Assembly: GCA_025449775.1 (NCBI GenBank)
Contig: JANWIS010000177.1
Coordinates: forward strand, 1-10,212
Source of the DNA: Ignavibacteriaceae bacterium
GTDB lineage: Bacteria; Bacteroidota; Ignavibacteria; Ignavibacteriales; Ignavibacteriaceae
Direction of reading: 5' to 3'
DNA length: 10,212 nucleotides
Positions 1 through 7,296 of the stretch are shown here, in pieces. The notes beneath the pieces were generated by a model. The model ran no database searches and was not told where the DNA came from. It saw nothing but the letters and a program-made list of their open reading frames with translations. A program made the translations under genes and the position numbers. The first letter of the stretch is position 1. Each line of letters starts with the position of its first letter.

Positions 1-249
1 ATGTAACCAGGAAGAAAAATTGTGAATCGAATATTTTAATAGATCTGAAGGAAGTTTTTCAAAAACCTGGATAACAACATCCTTGCTGTCGTCTTCGTTT
101 TTAATATATTTCATACTCACAGCAAAAACCAGGTGGCTATACCTGTCGAAAAGAATGCCGATAATCAGGGGATTTCGTGTTGACTGATATTCAATGATCA
201 ACTCCTCATCATTTTTTTCAGATTTTTTTCCTGATTTAATAAATAGCAT
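1..249 (-). CDS. ECF-type RNA polymerase sigma factor, N-terminal part (truncated by window edge)
   Basis: The minus strand is open from an ATG at 249 to base 1: 83 codons with no stop, so the gene continues outside the window. An in-frame TGA lies immediately upstream of the ATG (252-250), which bounds the start. The protein begins MLFIKSGKKSEKNDEELI and continues with YSHLVFAVSMKYIKNEDDS, KDVVIQVFEKL and FSSWLH. This is the usual pattern of sigma-70 region 2 in ECF sigma factors: a helix with an F/YxxLVFxVxxKY pattern, then a D/E-rich segment leading into DVxQVFEKL. In known relatives region 2 binds the beta' clamp and the -10 element. Region 4 would lie beyond the edge, so full length and subgroup cannot be judged. 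No anti-sigma gene is visible in this window. The family call is an inference from motif pattern, made with fair confidence. Confidence 0.8.
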   Translation of the reverse strand, partial: MLFIKSGKKSEKNDEELIIEYQSTRNPLIIGILFDRYSHLVFAVSMKYIKNEDDSKDVVIQVFEKLPSDLLKYSIHNFSSWLH

Positions 250-259
250 TCAGCGAGTC

Positions 260-287
260 GTTTAACGTTTAACGATCAACGTTTGAC
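260..287. repeat. Tandem heptamer array (4 units), upstream of the sigma factor gene
   Basis: Four adjacent 7-nt units are visible: GTTTAAC (260-266), GTTTAAC (267-273), GATCAAC (274-280) and GTTTGAC (281-287). The first two are identical and the last two differ from them by two and one bases. The array sits 11-38 bases upstream of the minus-strand sigma factor start, so it would lie in that gene's 5' leader or promoter-proximal region. It could be a slippage-born microsatellite or a set of sites for a regulator; the sequence does not decide between these. Confidence 0.6.
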
Positions 288-311
288 AAAATTTCAGGTA
301 TTACATTTATT

Positions 312-319
312 CGAAGATA
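312..319 (-). promoter_or_regulatory. Possible -7 box for the sigma factor gene
   Basis: Read on the minus strand this is TATCTTCG, one base off the Bacteroidota -7 consensus TAnnTTTG and identical to the better supported box in front of the tRNA at 372-379. It lies about 60 bases upstream of the sigma factor ATG. No TTG is found at the expected distance upstream, so support is weak. Confidence 0.3.
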
Positions 320-349
320 TACAATCTGTTTCTGCATAGAATTCCCTGC

Positions 350-379
350 TTGATAGGTCGTAAAAAAAATGTATCTTCG
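350..379 (+). promoter_or_regulatory. Promoter of tRNA-Leu (and possibly tig)
   Basis: TTG at 350-352 is followed after 19 bases by TATCTTCG at 372-379. This matches the TTG-N19-TAnnTTTG layout used by the primary sigma factor of Bacteroidota, with one mismatch in the -7 box. Transcription would be expected to begin around 385-390, some 25 bases before the mature tRNA 5' end. No other promoter is evident before tig, so this one may also supply tig transcription. Confidence 0.65.
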
Positions 380-411
380 CGTCCTTTCTTAAATAAACCA
401 GGAAAAATGCC

Positions 412-496
412 GCGGGCGTGGCGTAATTGGCAGCCGCACCAGACTTAGGATCTGGCGGAGCAATCCGTGGGGGTTCGAGTCCCTTCGCCCGCACCA
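412..496 (+). tRNA. tRNA-Leu (anticodon UAG), CCA encoded
   Basis: The gene folds into a class II tRNA. The acceptor arm GCGGGCG (412-418) pairs with CGCCCGC (486-492), followed by discriminator A493 and an encoded CCA (494-496). The anticodon stem CCAGA (439-443) pairs with TCTGG (451-455) around the loop CTTAGGA, which gives anticodon TAG at 446-448 and should read CUA and other CUN leucine codons. A variable arm with a CGGA/TCCG stem is longer than in class I tRNAs, as expected for leucine. The T loop is TTCGAGT, with a GGGGG/CCCTT stem that includes two G-U pairs. The discriminator A agrees with leucine identity. The last base of the CCA is also the first base of the palindrome that follows. 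Confidence 0.97.
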
Positions 497-549
497 TTGT
501 TTATTAATGTAGAGGCGCAATGCATTGCGTCTCTACATTAATAAACAAT
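496..549. repeat. 54-nt near-perfect palindrome (copy 1 of the 28-nt repeat, with extended arms)
   Basis: The sequence is symmetric about 522/523. All 27 base pairs from 496:549 to 521:524 are complementary except 515:530, which is G opposite T and still forms a wobble in RNA. The inner 28 nt (509-536, left half GTAGAGGCGCAATG) match the repeats at 8954-8981 and 9482-9509. The outer arms, TTGTTTATTAAT and its complement, are unique to this copy. It lies between tRNA-Leu and tig. No U-tract follows, so it is not a canonical intrinsic terminator, but as RNA it would form a very stable hairpin. Confidence 0.9.
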
Positions 550-565
550 CCCCAATACCAAAACC

Positions 566-1939
566 ATGAACATCTCAAAACGTCAAAAAGGTGATTTAAA
601 TGCAATTATCACCATCGAAGTTAAGCCGGAAGATTATCAGCCGAGAGTTGACCAAACGATCAATAATTACAGGAAGAATGCTAACATTCCGGGATTCAGG
701 CCTGGTCATGTTCCTGCCGGAATTATTAAGAAAAAGTACGGTAAAGATGTACTGGTTGAAGAGTTGAACAAACTTCTCGGAGAAGAACTTGTCAATTATC
801 TCCGCGATAACAACATCGATGTATTGGGAACACCTCTTCCAATAAATTCCAACGAACAATTAACTTTTGAAGACGGTAAAGATTACAGCTTTGATTATGA
901 AATTGGAATAGCCCCTGCAGTTACTGTAACGATGCCGGCCGATAAAATTTCATTTTTCCTCGTGCAGGTTGATGATAAAATGGTTGAAAACGATGTTGAC
1001 GACATGCGCCGCAAGTATGGTAAATTTTCTAATCCTGAAACTGCAGAAGAAACATCAGTCCTTTACGGAGATTTTAGCGAACTGGATGAAAATGGTGAGG
1101 TAAAGGCTGACGGTAATAAAACTACAACTACACTTTCGATAGAAATGATTCGAAATGATGAGGAGAGGAAAAAATTCATCGGAGCTAAAAAGGAAGATGC
1201 CGTCCGTTTTAATCCGATAGCAGCATTAAAAAATGAAACAGAAGTATCTGCTATGTTGAAGCTGGAGAAAAATTCTGCTTCTATGAATTCCGATTACGAG
1301 TATAAAATTAAAACGGTTAATAAAATTGAAAAAGCCGAGCTGAACCAGGAATTTTTTGATAAAATATTTGGTGAGGGAATTGTTAATTCCGAAGAAGAAT
1401 TCCGTTCTAAGATTCGCGAAGGAATTGCTTCATATTTTGAAAACGAAAGTGACAAAAAGTTGCAGAAAGACTTACGCAATGTTTTCCTGGAATCAAACAA
1501 TCTTCCTTTGCCTGACGATTTCCTGAAGAGAATTTTAAAAAGCAAGCAGGAGAATCCTGTAGATGAACATAAATTCGAGCACGAATATTTTCACGTTGCA
1601 GAAGATTTAAAGTGGAACCTGATTCAGAACAAGATTGCAGCTGATCAGAAACTCACTGTTACCAAAGATGAGATTTTTGATACTGCAAGGGTAATGATTA
1701 CGCAACAATTCGCGCAATACGGTATGCCTGCACCTGAAAATGATAAGCTTAACGAAATGGTTTTGAATTATCTTCAAAAAGATGATAGCATGGAAAGAAT
1801 TGAACGCTCCATGCTTGGTCACAAAGTTTTTGATTACCTGAAGAAAAATCTGACATTAAACAGAGTTGAGCTTCCTTATGAAGAGTTCATTAAAAAGCTT
1901 AATGAAAAAACTGCTCATGAAATTGAGCATCATCACTAA
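566..1939 (+). CDS. tig: Trigger factor, ribosome-associated chaperone
   Basis: This 457-residue protein is the chaperone that docks at the ribosome exit tunnel through ribosomal protein L23 and shields nascent chains in the cytosol. The N-terminal domain (about 1-115) carries the ribosome-binding signature GFRPGHVP at 43-50, against GFRKGKVP in E. coli. The middle region (about 150-250) sits where the FKBP-type prolyl isomerase domain lies in proteobacterial trigger factors but is strongly divergent, so isomerase activity is doubtful. The C-terminal part (about 260-457) is charged and helical, as expected for the substrate-cradling domain. The protein ends in a histidine-rich tail, TAHEIEHHH. 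The ATG lies 70 bases after the tRNA with the palindrome between them, and no separate promoter or clear Shine-Dalgarno sequence is visible. It is followed by a methyltransferase gene and then clpP-clpX. Confidence 0.95.
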   Translation: MNISKRQKGDLNAIITIEVKPEDYQPRVDQTINNYRKNANIPGFRPGHVPAGIIKKKYGKDVLVEELNKLLGEELVNYLRDNNIDVLGTPLPINSNEQLTFEDGKDYSFDYEIGIAPAVTVTMPADKISFFLVQVDDKMVENDVDDMRRKYGKFSNPETAEETSVLYGDFSELDENGEVKADGNKTTTTLSIEMIRNDEERKKFIGAKKEDAVRFNPIAALKNETEVSAMLKLEKNSASMNSDYEYKIKTVNKIEKAELNQEFFDKIFGEGIVNSEEEFRSKIREGIASYFENESDKKLQKDLRNVFLESNNLPLPDDFLKRILKSKQENPVDEHKFEHEYFHVAEDLKWNLIQNKIAADQKLTVTKDEIFDTARVMITQQFAQYGMPAPENDKLNEMVLNYLQKDDSMERIERSMLGHKVFDYLKKNLTLNRVELPYEEFIKKLNEKTAHEIEHHH

Positions 1940-2000
1940 AATTATTTTTTCTTTTATTACTTACTAAAAGGAATCAGTGATATAAGAAGCCCGGGTAGAA

Positions 2001-2762
2001 ATGACAACAACGTTATTTATTTCACTCGGAAACTTTTTATTCAAAACGTATTTTCCTTTATATAAAATCCTATACAGGATTTTTAAGAATAATCAGGACG
2101 CCTTTGAAATAAATTTGATTCGCCGGAATATCCGGCCGGGTGATGTTGTTTTAGATATTGGTGCTAACATAGGTTTTTATACTACTATTTTCTCAGAATT
2201 GACAGGGTCAAATGGACAAGTTCATGCATTTGAGCCTGATCCTGAAAATTGTGATCATCTCAGGGATGCAACAAAAAAACTGGAGAATGTAAATGTTATT
2301 AATAAAGCTGTTGACTCAAAGTCCGGTAAACTGAAATTATTTACTTCTAAAAAATTAAATGTCGATCACCGGACATACAAAACCGATGATTTTGACAGGG
2401 AGCTCGAAGTAGAAGCAATAAGTATAGATGATTTCTTTAGGAATAATAATCCAGGAAAAGTTGTCGACTTCATTAAGATAGATATACAGGGTTTTGAAAT
2501 GGAAGCGATGAAAGGAATGATACATTTACTTGAGTCAAATCCGCAGTTAAATATATTGTCAGAATTCTGGCCGTATGGTTTGAAAAAAGCCGGTAGCAGC
2601 GCATTAGAGTATTTTATTTTTCTTAATAAGCTTGGATTCGAAATAAAACTCATTAATAAAAACAAACTGGAAACATTGAATTCCGATAAAGTAATAGAAA
2701 TGGACAGTTTCGGAGAAAAAATTTATTTTAACGTTTTTATTTCGCGTCAAAAAATCGGTTAA
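2001..2762 (+). CDS. FkbM-family SAM-dependent methyltransferase
   Basis: This 253-residue protein has the FkbM methyltransferase layout. The glycine-rich SAM-binding motif is VLDIGANIGFYT (about 50-61), the ribose-binding acidic residue is in HAFEPDP (75-81), a NKAVDSKSGKLKLF strand-turn lies at about 101-114, and the family hallmark DFIKIDIQGFE is at 156-166. FkbM enzymes are O-methyltransferases acting on polyketides, glycans or other small molecules; the substrate here cannot be told. An in-frame TAA at 1983-1985 leaves ATG 2001 as the first start. The gene begins 61 bases after tig and ends 204 bases before clpP. The residues before the SAM motif are hydrophobic and aromatic (LFISLGNFLFKTYFPLYKIL) and might be a membrane-associating helix. 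It does not belong to the usual tig-clpP-clpX cluster and is probably an insertion. Confidence 0.88.
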   Translation: MTTTLFISLGNFLFKTYFPLYKILYRIFKNNQDAFEINLIRRNIRPGDVVLDIGANIGFYTTIFSELTGSNGQVHAFEPDPENCDHLRDATKKLENVNVINKAVDSKSGKLKLFTSKKLNVDHRTYKTDDFDRELEVEAISIDDFFRNNNPGKVVDFIKIDIQGFEMEAMKGMIHLLESNPQLNILSEFWPYGLKKAGSSALEYFIFLNKLGFEIKLINKNKLETLNSDKVIEMDSFGEKIYFNVFISRQKIG

Positions 2763-2891
2763 TCAGTATCCATCAGGATGATTTTACTTTGTTAAGTCTC
2801 TTACTTTTATTAATCCCTTGATTAGCAAAGTGTTTTTTGATCATTGTTCAAAACTATTTAGTTCAGGTGTTCGTATAGCAGAACGACCTCA

Positions 2892-2899
2892 TATTTTTG
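2892..2899 (+). promoter_or_regulatory. Possible -7 box of a clpP promoter
   Basis: TATTTTTG is an exact TAnnTTTG match 67 bases before the clpP start. The upstream element is poor: TTCG at 2870-2873, 18 bases away, instead of TTTG. The putative leader holds a small hairpin, ACGGC-ATAA-GCCGT, at 2917-2930. The 204-base gap after the methyltransferase gene is consistent with a fresh transcription start here. Confidence 0.4.
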
Positions 2900-2966
2900 A
2901 TACAATCAAATAAAATACGGCATAAGCCGTCGTTACACTTAGCTAAAATTTAAAAAAAGAAAAATT

Positions 2967-3647
2967 ATGAATTACGGTGATGAGTTCCGCAAGTATGCAG
3001 TTAAGCATCGTGGAATAAGCAGTTTAACAGTTGATAGTTTTGTTTCATCAGTGCGTGCTGATTACATTTCTCCAACAATTATTGAAGAGCGCCAGCTCAA
3101 TATTGCTACGATGGATGTCTTTTCCCGGCTGATGATGGACCGGATCATCTTTCTTGGAGTTGGTATTAATGATTATGTTTCAAATATCATCCAGGCTCAG
3201 TTGTTATTTCTTGAGTCAGTGGATTCCAAAAAAGATATTCAGATATATATGAATAGTCCGGGCGGTTCTGTTTATGCAGGCCTCGGAATATACGATACCA
3301 TGCAATTCATTCAACCACAGATAGCCACTATCTGTACAGGAATGGCGGCTTCAATGGGAGCCGTACTTATGTGTGCCGGAACTAAAGGAAAACGTGCAGC
3401 ATTAAAACATGCAAGAGTAATGATTCACCAGCCAATGGGCGGCGCCGAAGGACAAGCTTCGGATATTGAAATTACTGCAAGAGAAATTCAGAAACTGAAA
3501 AAGGAACTTTATGATATAATCGCTTTACATAGCGGACAGGATTATGAAAAAGTTTATAAAGATTCTGACAGGGATTACTGGATGACAGCAGAAGAAGCGA
3601 AAGCTTATGGAATGATCGACGAAGTGCTTACCAGGAAAAAAAGCTGA
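2967..3647 (+). CDS. clpP: ATP-dependent Clp protease proteolytic subunit
   Basis: The 226-residue protein is the barrel-forming serine peptidase that degrades substrates unfolded by ClpX in the cytosol. The catalytic residues are Ser129 in MAASMGA, His154 in MIHQP and Asp203 in SDRDYW. Their spacing (25 and 49 residues) equals that of E. coli Ser97, His122 and Asp171. The oligomer-forming MNSPGGSVYAGLGIYD segment is at 95-110. About 30 residues precede the conserved core and may include a propeptide that is removed on maturation, as in E. coli; the cleavage site is not evident. An in-frame TAG at 2940-2942 and absence of other good starts support ATG 2967. An A-rich stretch rather than a Shine-Dalgarno sequence precedes the start. 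clpX follows after 133 bases. Confidence 0.97.
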   Translation: MNYGDEFRKYAVKHRGISSLTVDSFVSSVRADYISPTIIEERQLNIATMDVFSRLMMDRIIFLGVGINDYVSNIIQAQLLFLESVDSKKDIQIYMNSPGGSVYAGLGIYDTMQFIQPQIATICTGMAASMGAVLMCAGTKGKRAALKHARVMIHQPMGGAEGQASDIEITAREIQKLKKELYDIIALHSGQDYEKVYKDSDRDYWMTAEEAKAYGMIDEVLTRKKS

Positions 3648-3666
3648 TAATTATTGTAACATTTAT

Positions 3667-3716
3667 TCAAAGACTGAAAATTGTCGTTTTTTTAAACTAC
3701 TTTTTTCAGTCTTTGA
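3667..3716 (+). promoter_or_regulatory. Stem-loop between clpP and clpX (possible attenuator or processing site)
   Basis: A perfect 14-bp inverted repeat is present: the arm at 3667-3680 (TCAAAGACTGAAAA) is complementary to 3703-3716, with a 22-nt loop. It begins 20 bases after the clpP stop and ends 64 bases before clpX. No U-run follows the 3' arm, so it is not a classical intrinsic terminator. It could stabilise the clpP message 3' end, terminate partially, or mark a processing site. Confidence 0.55.
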
Positions 3717-3727
3717 CATAATTGACA

Positions 3728-3758
3728 TTGATTCGCTTAACTAAAATAGTTAGCTTGC
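3728..3758 (+). promoter_or_regulatory. Weak candidate clpX promoter
   Basis: TTG at 3728-3730 is followed after 20 bases by TAGCTTGC at 3751-3758, which only partly resembles TAnnTTTG. It lies just upstream of clpX and after the stem-loop, so a second start for clpX is possible, but the match is poor. Confidence 0.2.
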
Positions 3759-3780
3759 GTTTAATTTTTAAGTTTTTTAG

Positions 3781-5022
3781 ATGAAAAATCAAAAGGATAT
3801 TAAGTGTTCATTTTGCGGCAGGGACAAGAGTGAAACGTATGTGCTTATAGCAGGCATTACAGGTCACATCTGTGATCAGTGTATTCAGCAGGCCCAGAAT
3901 ATTCTCAATGATGAGATGAATAGTAAGCTGAAGAATACTATAAACTCCCATCTGACACTTCTTAAACCAGTCGAAATAAAGAAATTCCTTGATCAGTATG
4001 TAATCGGGCAGGATGATGCTAAAAAAGTTTTATCGGTTGCCGTTTATAACCATTACAAACGTATTTCCAGTAAGATTAAAAAACAGGATGACATTGAAAT
4101 TGAGAAATCAAACATCATCCTTGTTGGAGAAACAGGAACAGGAAAAACACTTTTAGCCAGAACGATTGCAAAAATGCTGAATGTGCCTTTCTGTATTGCT
4201 GACGCAACTGTACTTACCGAAGCCGGATATGTTGGAGAAGATGTGGAGAGCATACTTACCCGTTTGTTGCAATCGGCCGATTATGACATCGCTTCTGCTG
4301 AACGTGGTATAGTCTATATAGATGAAATTGATAAGATCGCACGTAAAAGTGATAACCCTTCCATTACCCGTGATGTGAGCGGGGAAGGTGTTCAACAGGC
4401 ATTGCTGAAATTACTGGAGGGTTCCATCGTAAATGTTCCACCGCAAGGCGGACGTAAACATCCTGAGCAAAAAATGATTGCCATGGATACTCATAATATA
4501 TTATTCATTTGTGGCGGAGCTTTTGATGGTGTTGAAAAGAAAATTGCAAAACGTCTTCAGTCGCATGCAATCGGATATAAAGCAGGCCGCGATTCTGATC
4601 ATATAGATAAAGCTAATTATCTTCAATATATAAGTCCGGTCGATTTAAAAGCATTTGGAATTATCCCGGAATTAATCGGAAGATTACCAATTATAACACA
4701 TCTCGAACCACTCGATAAGCCTGCATTACGTTCTATTTTAACAGAACCGAAAAATGCATTAATCAAGCAATACGAAAAACTTTTCCAGCTTGAATCATTG
4801 ACATTAGTGATTGAAAAAAATGTACTCGACTTTATCGTAGACAAGGCATTTGAATTTAAACTGGGTGCTCGCGGACTTCGTTCCATTTGTGAAGCCATTT
4901 TTCTGGACGCTATGTTTGAAGTTCCAACTGCTAAACATACTTCCAAAGAGTTTGTTGTGACCCTGGCTTATGCAAAAGAGAAATTTGCGAAGACGAATGT
5001 GAATAAGCTTAAGGTAGCATAG
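3781..5022 (+). CDS. clpX: ATP-dependent Clp protease ATP-binding subunit ClpX
   Basis: This 413-residue AAA+ unfoldase recognises substrates, unfolds them with ATP and threads them into ClpP. The N-terminal zinc-binding domain has four cysteines (Cys9, Cys12, Cys31, Cys34). The AAA+ core shows Walker A GETGTGKT (116-123), the pore-loop motif GYVGED (149-154), Walker B IVYIDEIDK (177-185), the segment RDVSGEGVQQALLKLLEG that follows it, and sensor-2 GARGLRS (362-368). Where E. coli has the ClpP-docking IGF tripeptide, this protein has IGY at 264-266, a conservative change. Length is normal for the family. The start is fixed by an in-frame TAG directly before the ATG (3778-3780). No Shine-Dalgarno sequence is visible. 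It follows clpP in the conserved order and is probably co-transcribed with it, subject to the stem-loop between them. Confidence 0.97.
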   Translation: MKNQKDIKCSFCGRDKSETYVLIAGITGHICDQCIQQAQNILNDEMNSKLKNTINSHLTLLKPVEIKKFLDQYVIGQDDAKKVLSVAVYNHYKRISSKIKKQDDIEIEKSNIILVGETGTGKTLLARTIAKMLNVPFCIADATVLTEAGYVGEDVESILTRLLQSADYDIASAERGIVYIDEIDKIARKSDNPSITRDVSGEGVQQALLKLLEGSIVNVPPQGGRKHPEQKMIAMDTHNILFICGGAFDGVEKKIAKRLQSHAIGYKAGRDSDHIDKANYLQYISPVDLKAFGIIPELIGRLPIITHLEPLDKPALRSILTEPKNALIKQYEKLFQLESLTLVIEKNVLDFIVDKAFEFKLGARGLRSICEAIFLDAMFEVPTAKHTSKEFVVTLAYAKEKFAKTNVNKLKVA

Positions 5023-5157
5023 TTTCGGAAATTTAACTTTCTTTTTAAAATAGTATCGGCTTATTTATTAGTCGTTATTGAATTTGTATTATTCCTTTTA
5101 TTAATGATATTTGTTTGTATTTAAGACTTTTTTAAAACAATTATTATTACAGTTCAA

Positions 5158-7230
5158 ATGAATGTTAGAATAACACTTATTATTTTCCTTTTTATTTCTA
5201 TTCATATTTATGCAAGAGGCAATGAATTGTCCTGCCAAAGGCATATTAAGTTATTGAAGCTTCTTCAACAAAACCATATTAGTCCGCTTGATTATAATGG
5301 AAATACAGAAATAAAAGTATTCGATAATTTCATGGATATTCTGGATTATGAGAAATCCATTTTTACAACTCAACAAATTGACTCACTTCGCCTGCTTGTT
5401 TCTGGAATTTTAGACACTACTAATAATTTAAATGCATGTATTTTTTTGAAAAAAGTTTGTGAAATTTATAAAGTCAGGTTAATGAAAGCAGACAGCTTTG
5501 CTGTAATCACAGGTGGAAAAAAAATACAGTTTCAATCAGGTGATTCTATTCATCTGGAAAGAGTAGAAAAAATTCCATTTGCAAGATCGGATACTGAACT
5601 TGAGAAGAGAATGTATACCCGCTTTAGATATTCTTTTCTGTATGAATTATTTTCACTTTCTGACCAAAATATAGTTAATGCTGAAAAATTAGATTCTCTA
5701 ATATATGCAAACGAACAGTCTATCAAAGCAAAACTGACAAAGGAAGATCGGTGTTACTTTGAGAAGTTAATTTCACCAAAGGATGGATTTGAATATGAAG
5801 TGGAATCAAATTTTCTCAAAGCTATTTCTATCACTTTTGATCCTCACACAGATTATTATTCAGCTGATGAGCAAAAAGTTTTTGAAACAGAACTTTCGAC
5901 CACTGCAGGTACAACAGGGATTAAATTGACTATGAAGGATGGAAAACTGATTGTTGGGAAAATTGTTCCAGGCGGACCGGCATGGAAATCAAACATGATT
6001 CATATAGGTGATGAAATATTAACGGCTTCTAATATGAATTCAATTATTTCTGATATGACCTGCATGGATGCAGAAGAAGCCGAAAATTTTATAAATAATT
6101 CACAGGGGAACTGGACTGAGGTTGAGTTGAGGAATCAAAACGGCAAAGTCAGAAAAGTAAAGTTAATAAAGGAAGTAATGCGAGTTGAAGATAATATAGT
6201 TAACTCCTGTATTCTTATCGGATCAATTAAAGCGGGTTATATTTCTCTTCCTGATTTTTATTCATCCGGAGATTACTGGGATGAAACGGGATGTGCCAAC
6301 GATGTTGCCAAGGAAATTTTAAAGTTACAAAAGGATGGAATCCAGGGTTTGATTCTTGATCTTAGATTTAACGGAGGGGGCTCAATTAAAGAGGCGATTG
6401 AACTTGCAGGTATTTTTATAGATGCCGGCCCGATTGCATTAATGAAGTCGAGAGATTCAAAACCTGTTATTCTGAAAGATGTTAACAGGGGCATGGCATT
6501 CAGTGGCAAAGTTGTAATACTTGTAAATGGATATAGTGCTTCTGCATCGGAACTTGTTGCGGGAGTATTACAGGATCATAACAGAGCCCTCATTGTAGGT
6601 CAGTCTACCTATGGAAAAGCGACAGGACAAATTTTTCTGCCATTGGATGAGCAACATCTTTCGGAGGGCTTTGTGAAAGTATCAGAAATAAAACTTTACC
6701 GATTAAACGGTGAGAGTAATCAGATAAGAGGAGTTTTACCGGATATTCGTTTACCGGATATTTTTGATGGAGTAATTTTAAAAGAAGGAAACGAACCTGC
6801 AGTTTTACCACGTGACACAATAAATAAGAATGTTTCGTTTCTGATTCCGCCGGCACTTCCTGTAAAGAAACTTGAAGAGAATAGTAAATCCCGAATTGAC
6901 TCGAGCCATGCTTTTAAAAGAGTAGTTGAGCAGAACCGTGGATTAATAAACTATGTAAATGGAAATAAAGCCTTACTGCTCGACCCTGCAGTTATGTTTA
7001 AATGGTTTAATGATTTGGAACTTAGTTTAGAAACAGAAGAGGAAGAGATCGTTGATTCTTCACTTACCATTGAAAACAATATTTTTGAAAAGCAACTAAT
7101 GAATCTTGATAATAATAAAAAGGAATTCATCGAAATGTCGAATGAAAATATTCTGCAAGATTGCCAGGTAAGGGAGGCATATGCAATTTTAAAAGATCTT
7201 ATTATATTTAACCAGTCGTTAGAAAAGTAA
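5158..7230 (+). CDS. Periplasmic S41 C-terminal processing peptidase (Prc/Tsp-like)
   Basis: The 690-residue protein starts with a probable Sec signal peptide (about 1-20, a hydrophobic LIIFLFISIHIYA core), so it should act in the periplasm. Domain order resembles E. coli Prc/Tsp: a helical N-terminal domain (about 25-235) ending in the conserved FDPHTDYYS segment, a PDZ domain (about 245-335) with VPGGPAWKSNMIHIGDEIL, the S41 peptidase core (about 355-540) and a C-terminal helical extension (about 545-690). The catalytic set is intact: Ser462 in YSASASE, Asp473 in LQDHNRA and Lys487 in TYGKATGQ, with the same 11- and 25-residue spacing as Tsp Ser430, Asp441 and Lys455. GLILDLRFNGGGS is the S41 core strand. 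Such enzymes trim or degrade envelope proteins through their C termini. It starts 135 bases after clpX; I see no clear promoter. The secreted protein 66 bases downstream is a possible operon partner. Confidence 0.92.
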   Translation: MNVRITLIIFLFISIHIYARGNELSCQRHIKLLKLLQQNHISPLDYNGNTEIKVFDNFMDILDYEKSIFTTQQIDSLRLLVSGILDTTNNLNACIFLKKVCEIYKVRLMKADSFAVITGGKKIQFQSGDSIHLERVEKIPFARSDTELEKRMYTRFRYSFLYELFSLSDQNIVNAEKLDSLIYANEQSIKAKLTKEDRCYFEKLISPKDGFEYEVESNFLKAISITFDPHTDYYSADEQKVFETELSTTAGTTGIKLTMKDGKLIVGKIVPGGPAWKSNMIHIGDEILTASNMNSIISDMTCMDAEEAENFINNSQGNWTEVELRNQNGKVRKVKLIKEVMRVEDNIVNSCILIGSIKAGYISLPDFYSSGDYWDETGCANDVAKEILKLQKDGIQGLILDLRFNGGGSIKEAIELAGIFIDAGPIALMKSRDSKPVILKDVNRGMAFSGKVVILVNGYSASASELVAGVLQDHNRALIVGQSTYGKATGQIFLPLDEQHLSEGFVKVSEIKLYRLNGESNQIRGVLPDIRLPDIFDGVILKEGNEPAVLPRDTINKNVSFLIPPALPVKKLEENSKSRIDSSHAFKRVVEQNRGLINYVNGNKALLLDPAVMFKWFNDLELSLETEEEEIVDSSLTIENNIFEKQLMNLDNNKKEFIEMSNENILQDCQVREAYAILKDLIIFNQSLEK

Positions 7231-7296
7231 AATTCTTAAGAAATTGAATTTATAAGATTTTTTGTAATAAGAATAATAACTATAAAAATTTAAAAG

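Noticed and set aside
294..497. Minus-strand 67-codon reading frame starting MVRAKGLEPPRIAPPDPKSG
   Set aside because: It is the antisense of tRNA-Leu; such frames over class II tRNAs are a familiar false gene call. The rest has no recognisable protein pattern.
496..549. CRISPR-like or phage attachment-site reading of the tRNA-adjacent palindrome
   Set aside because: There is no spaced array of repeats, and no integrase or second copy of the tRNA 3' end in the window. The sequence is a single inverted repeat whose core recurs elsewhere.
2762..2790. Possible terminator hairpin after the methyltransferase gene (ATCC/GGAT with T-rich tail)
   Set aside because: The stem is only four pairs with a bulged extension and the tail is interrupted, so it is not distinguishable from chance.
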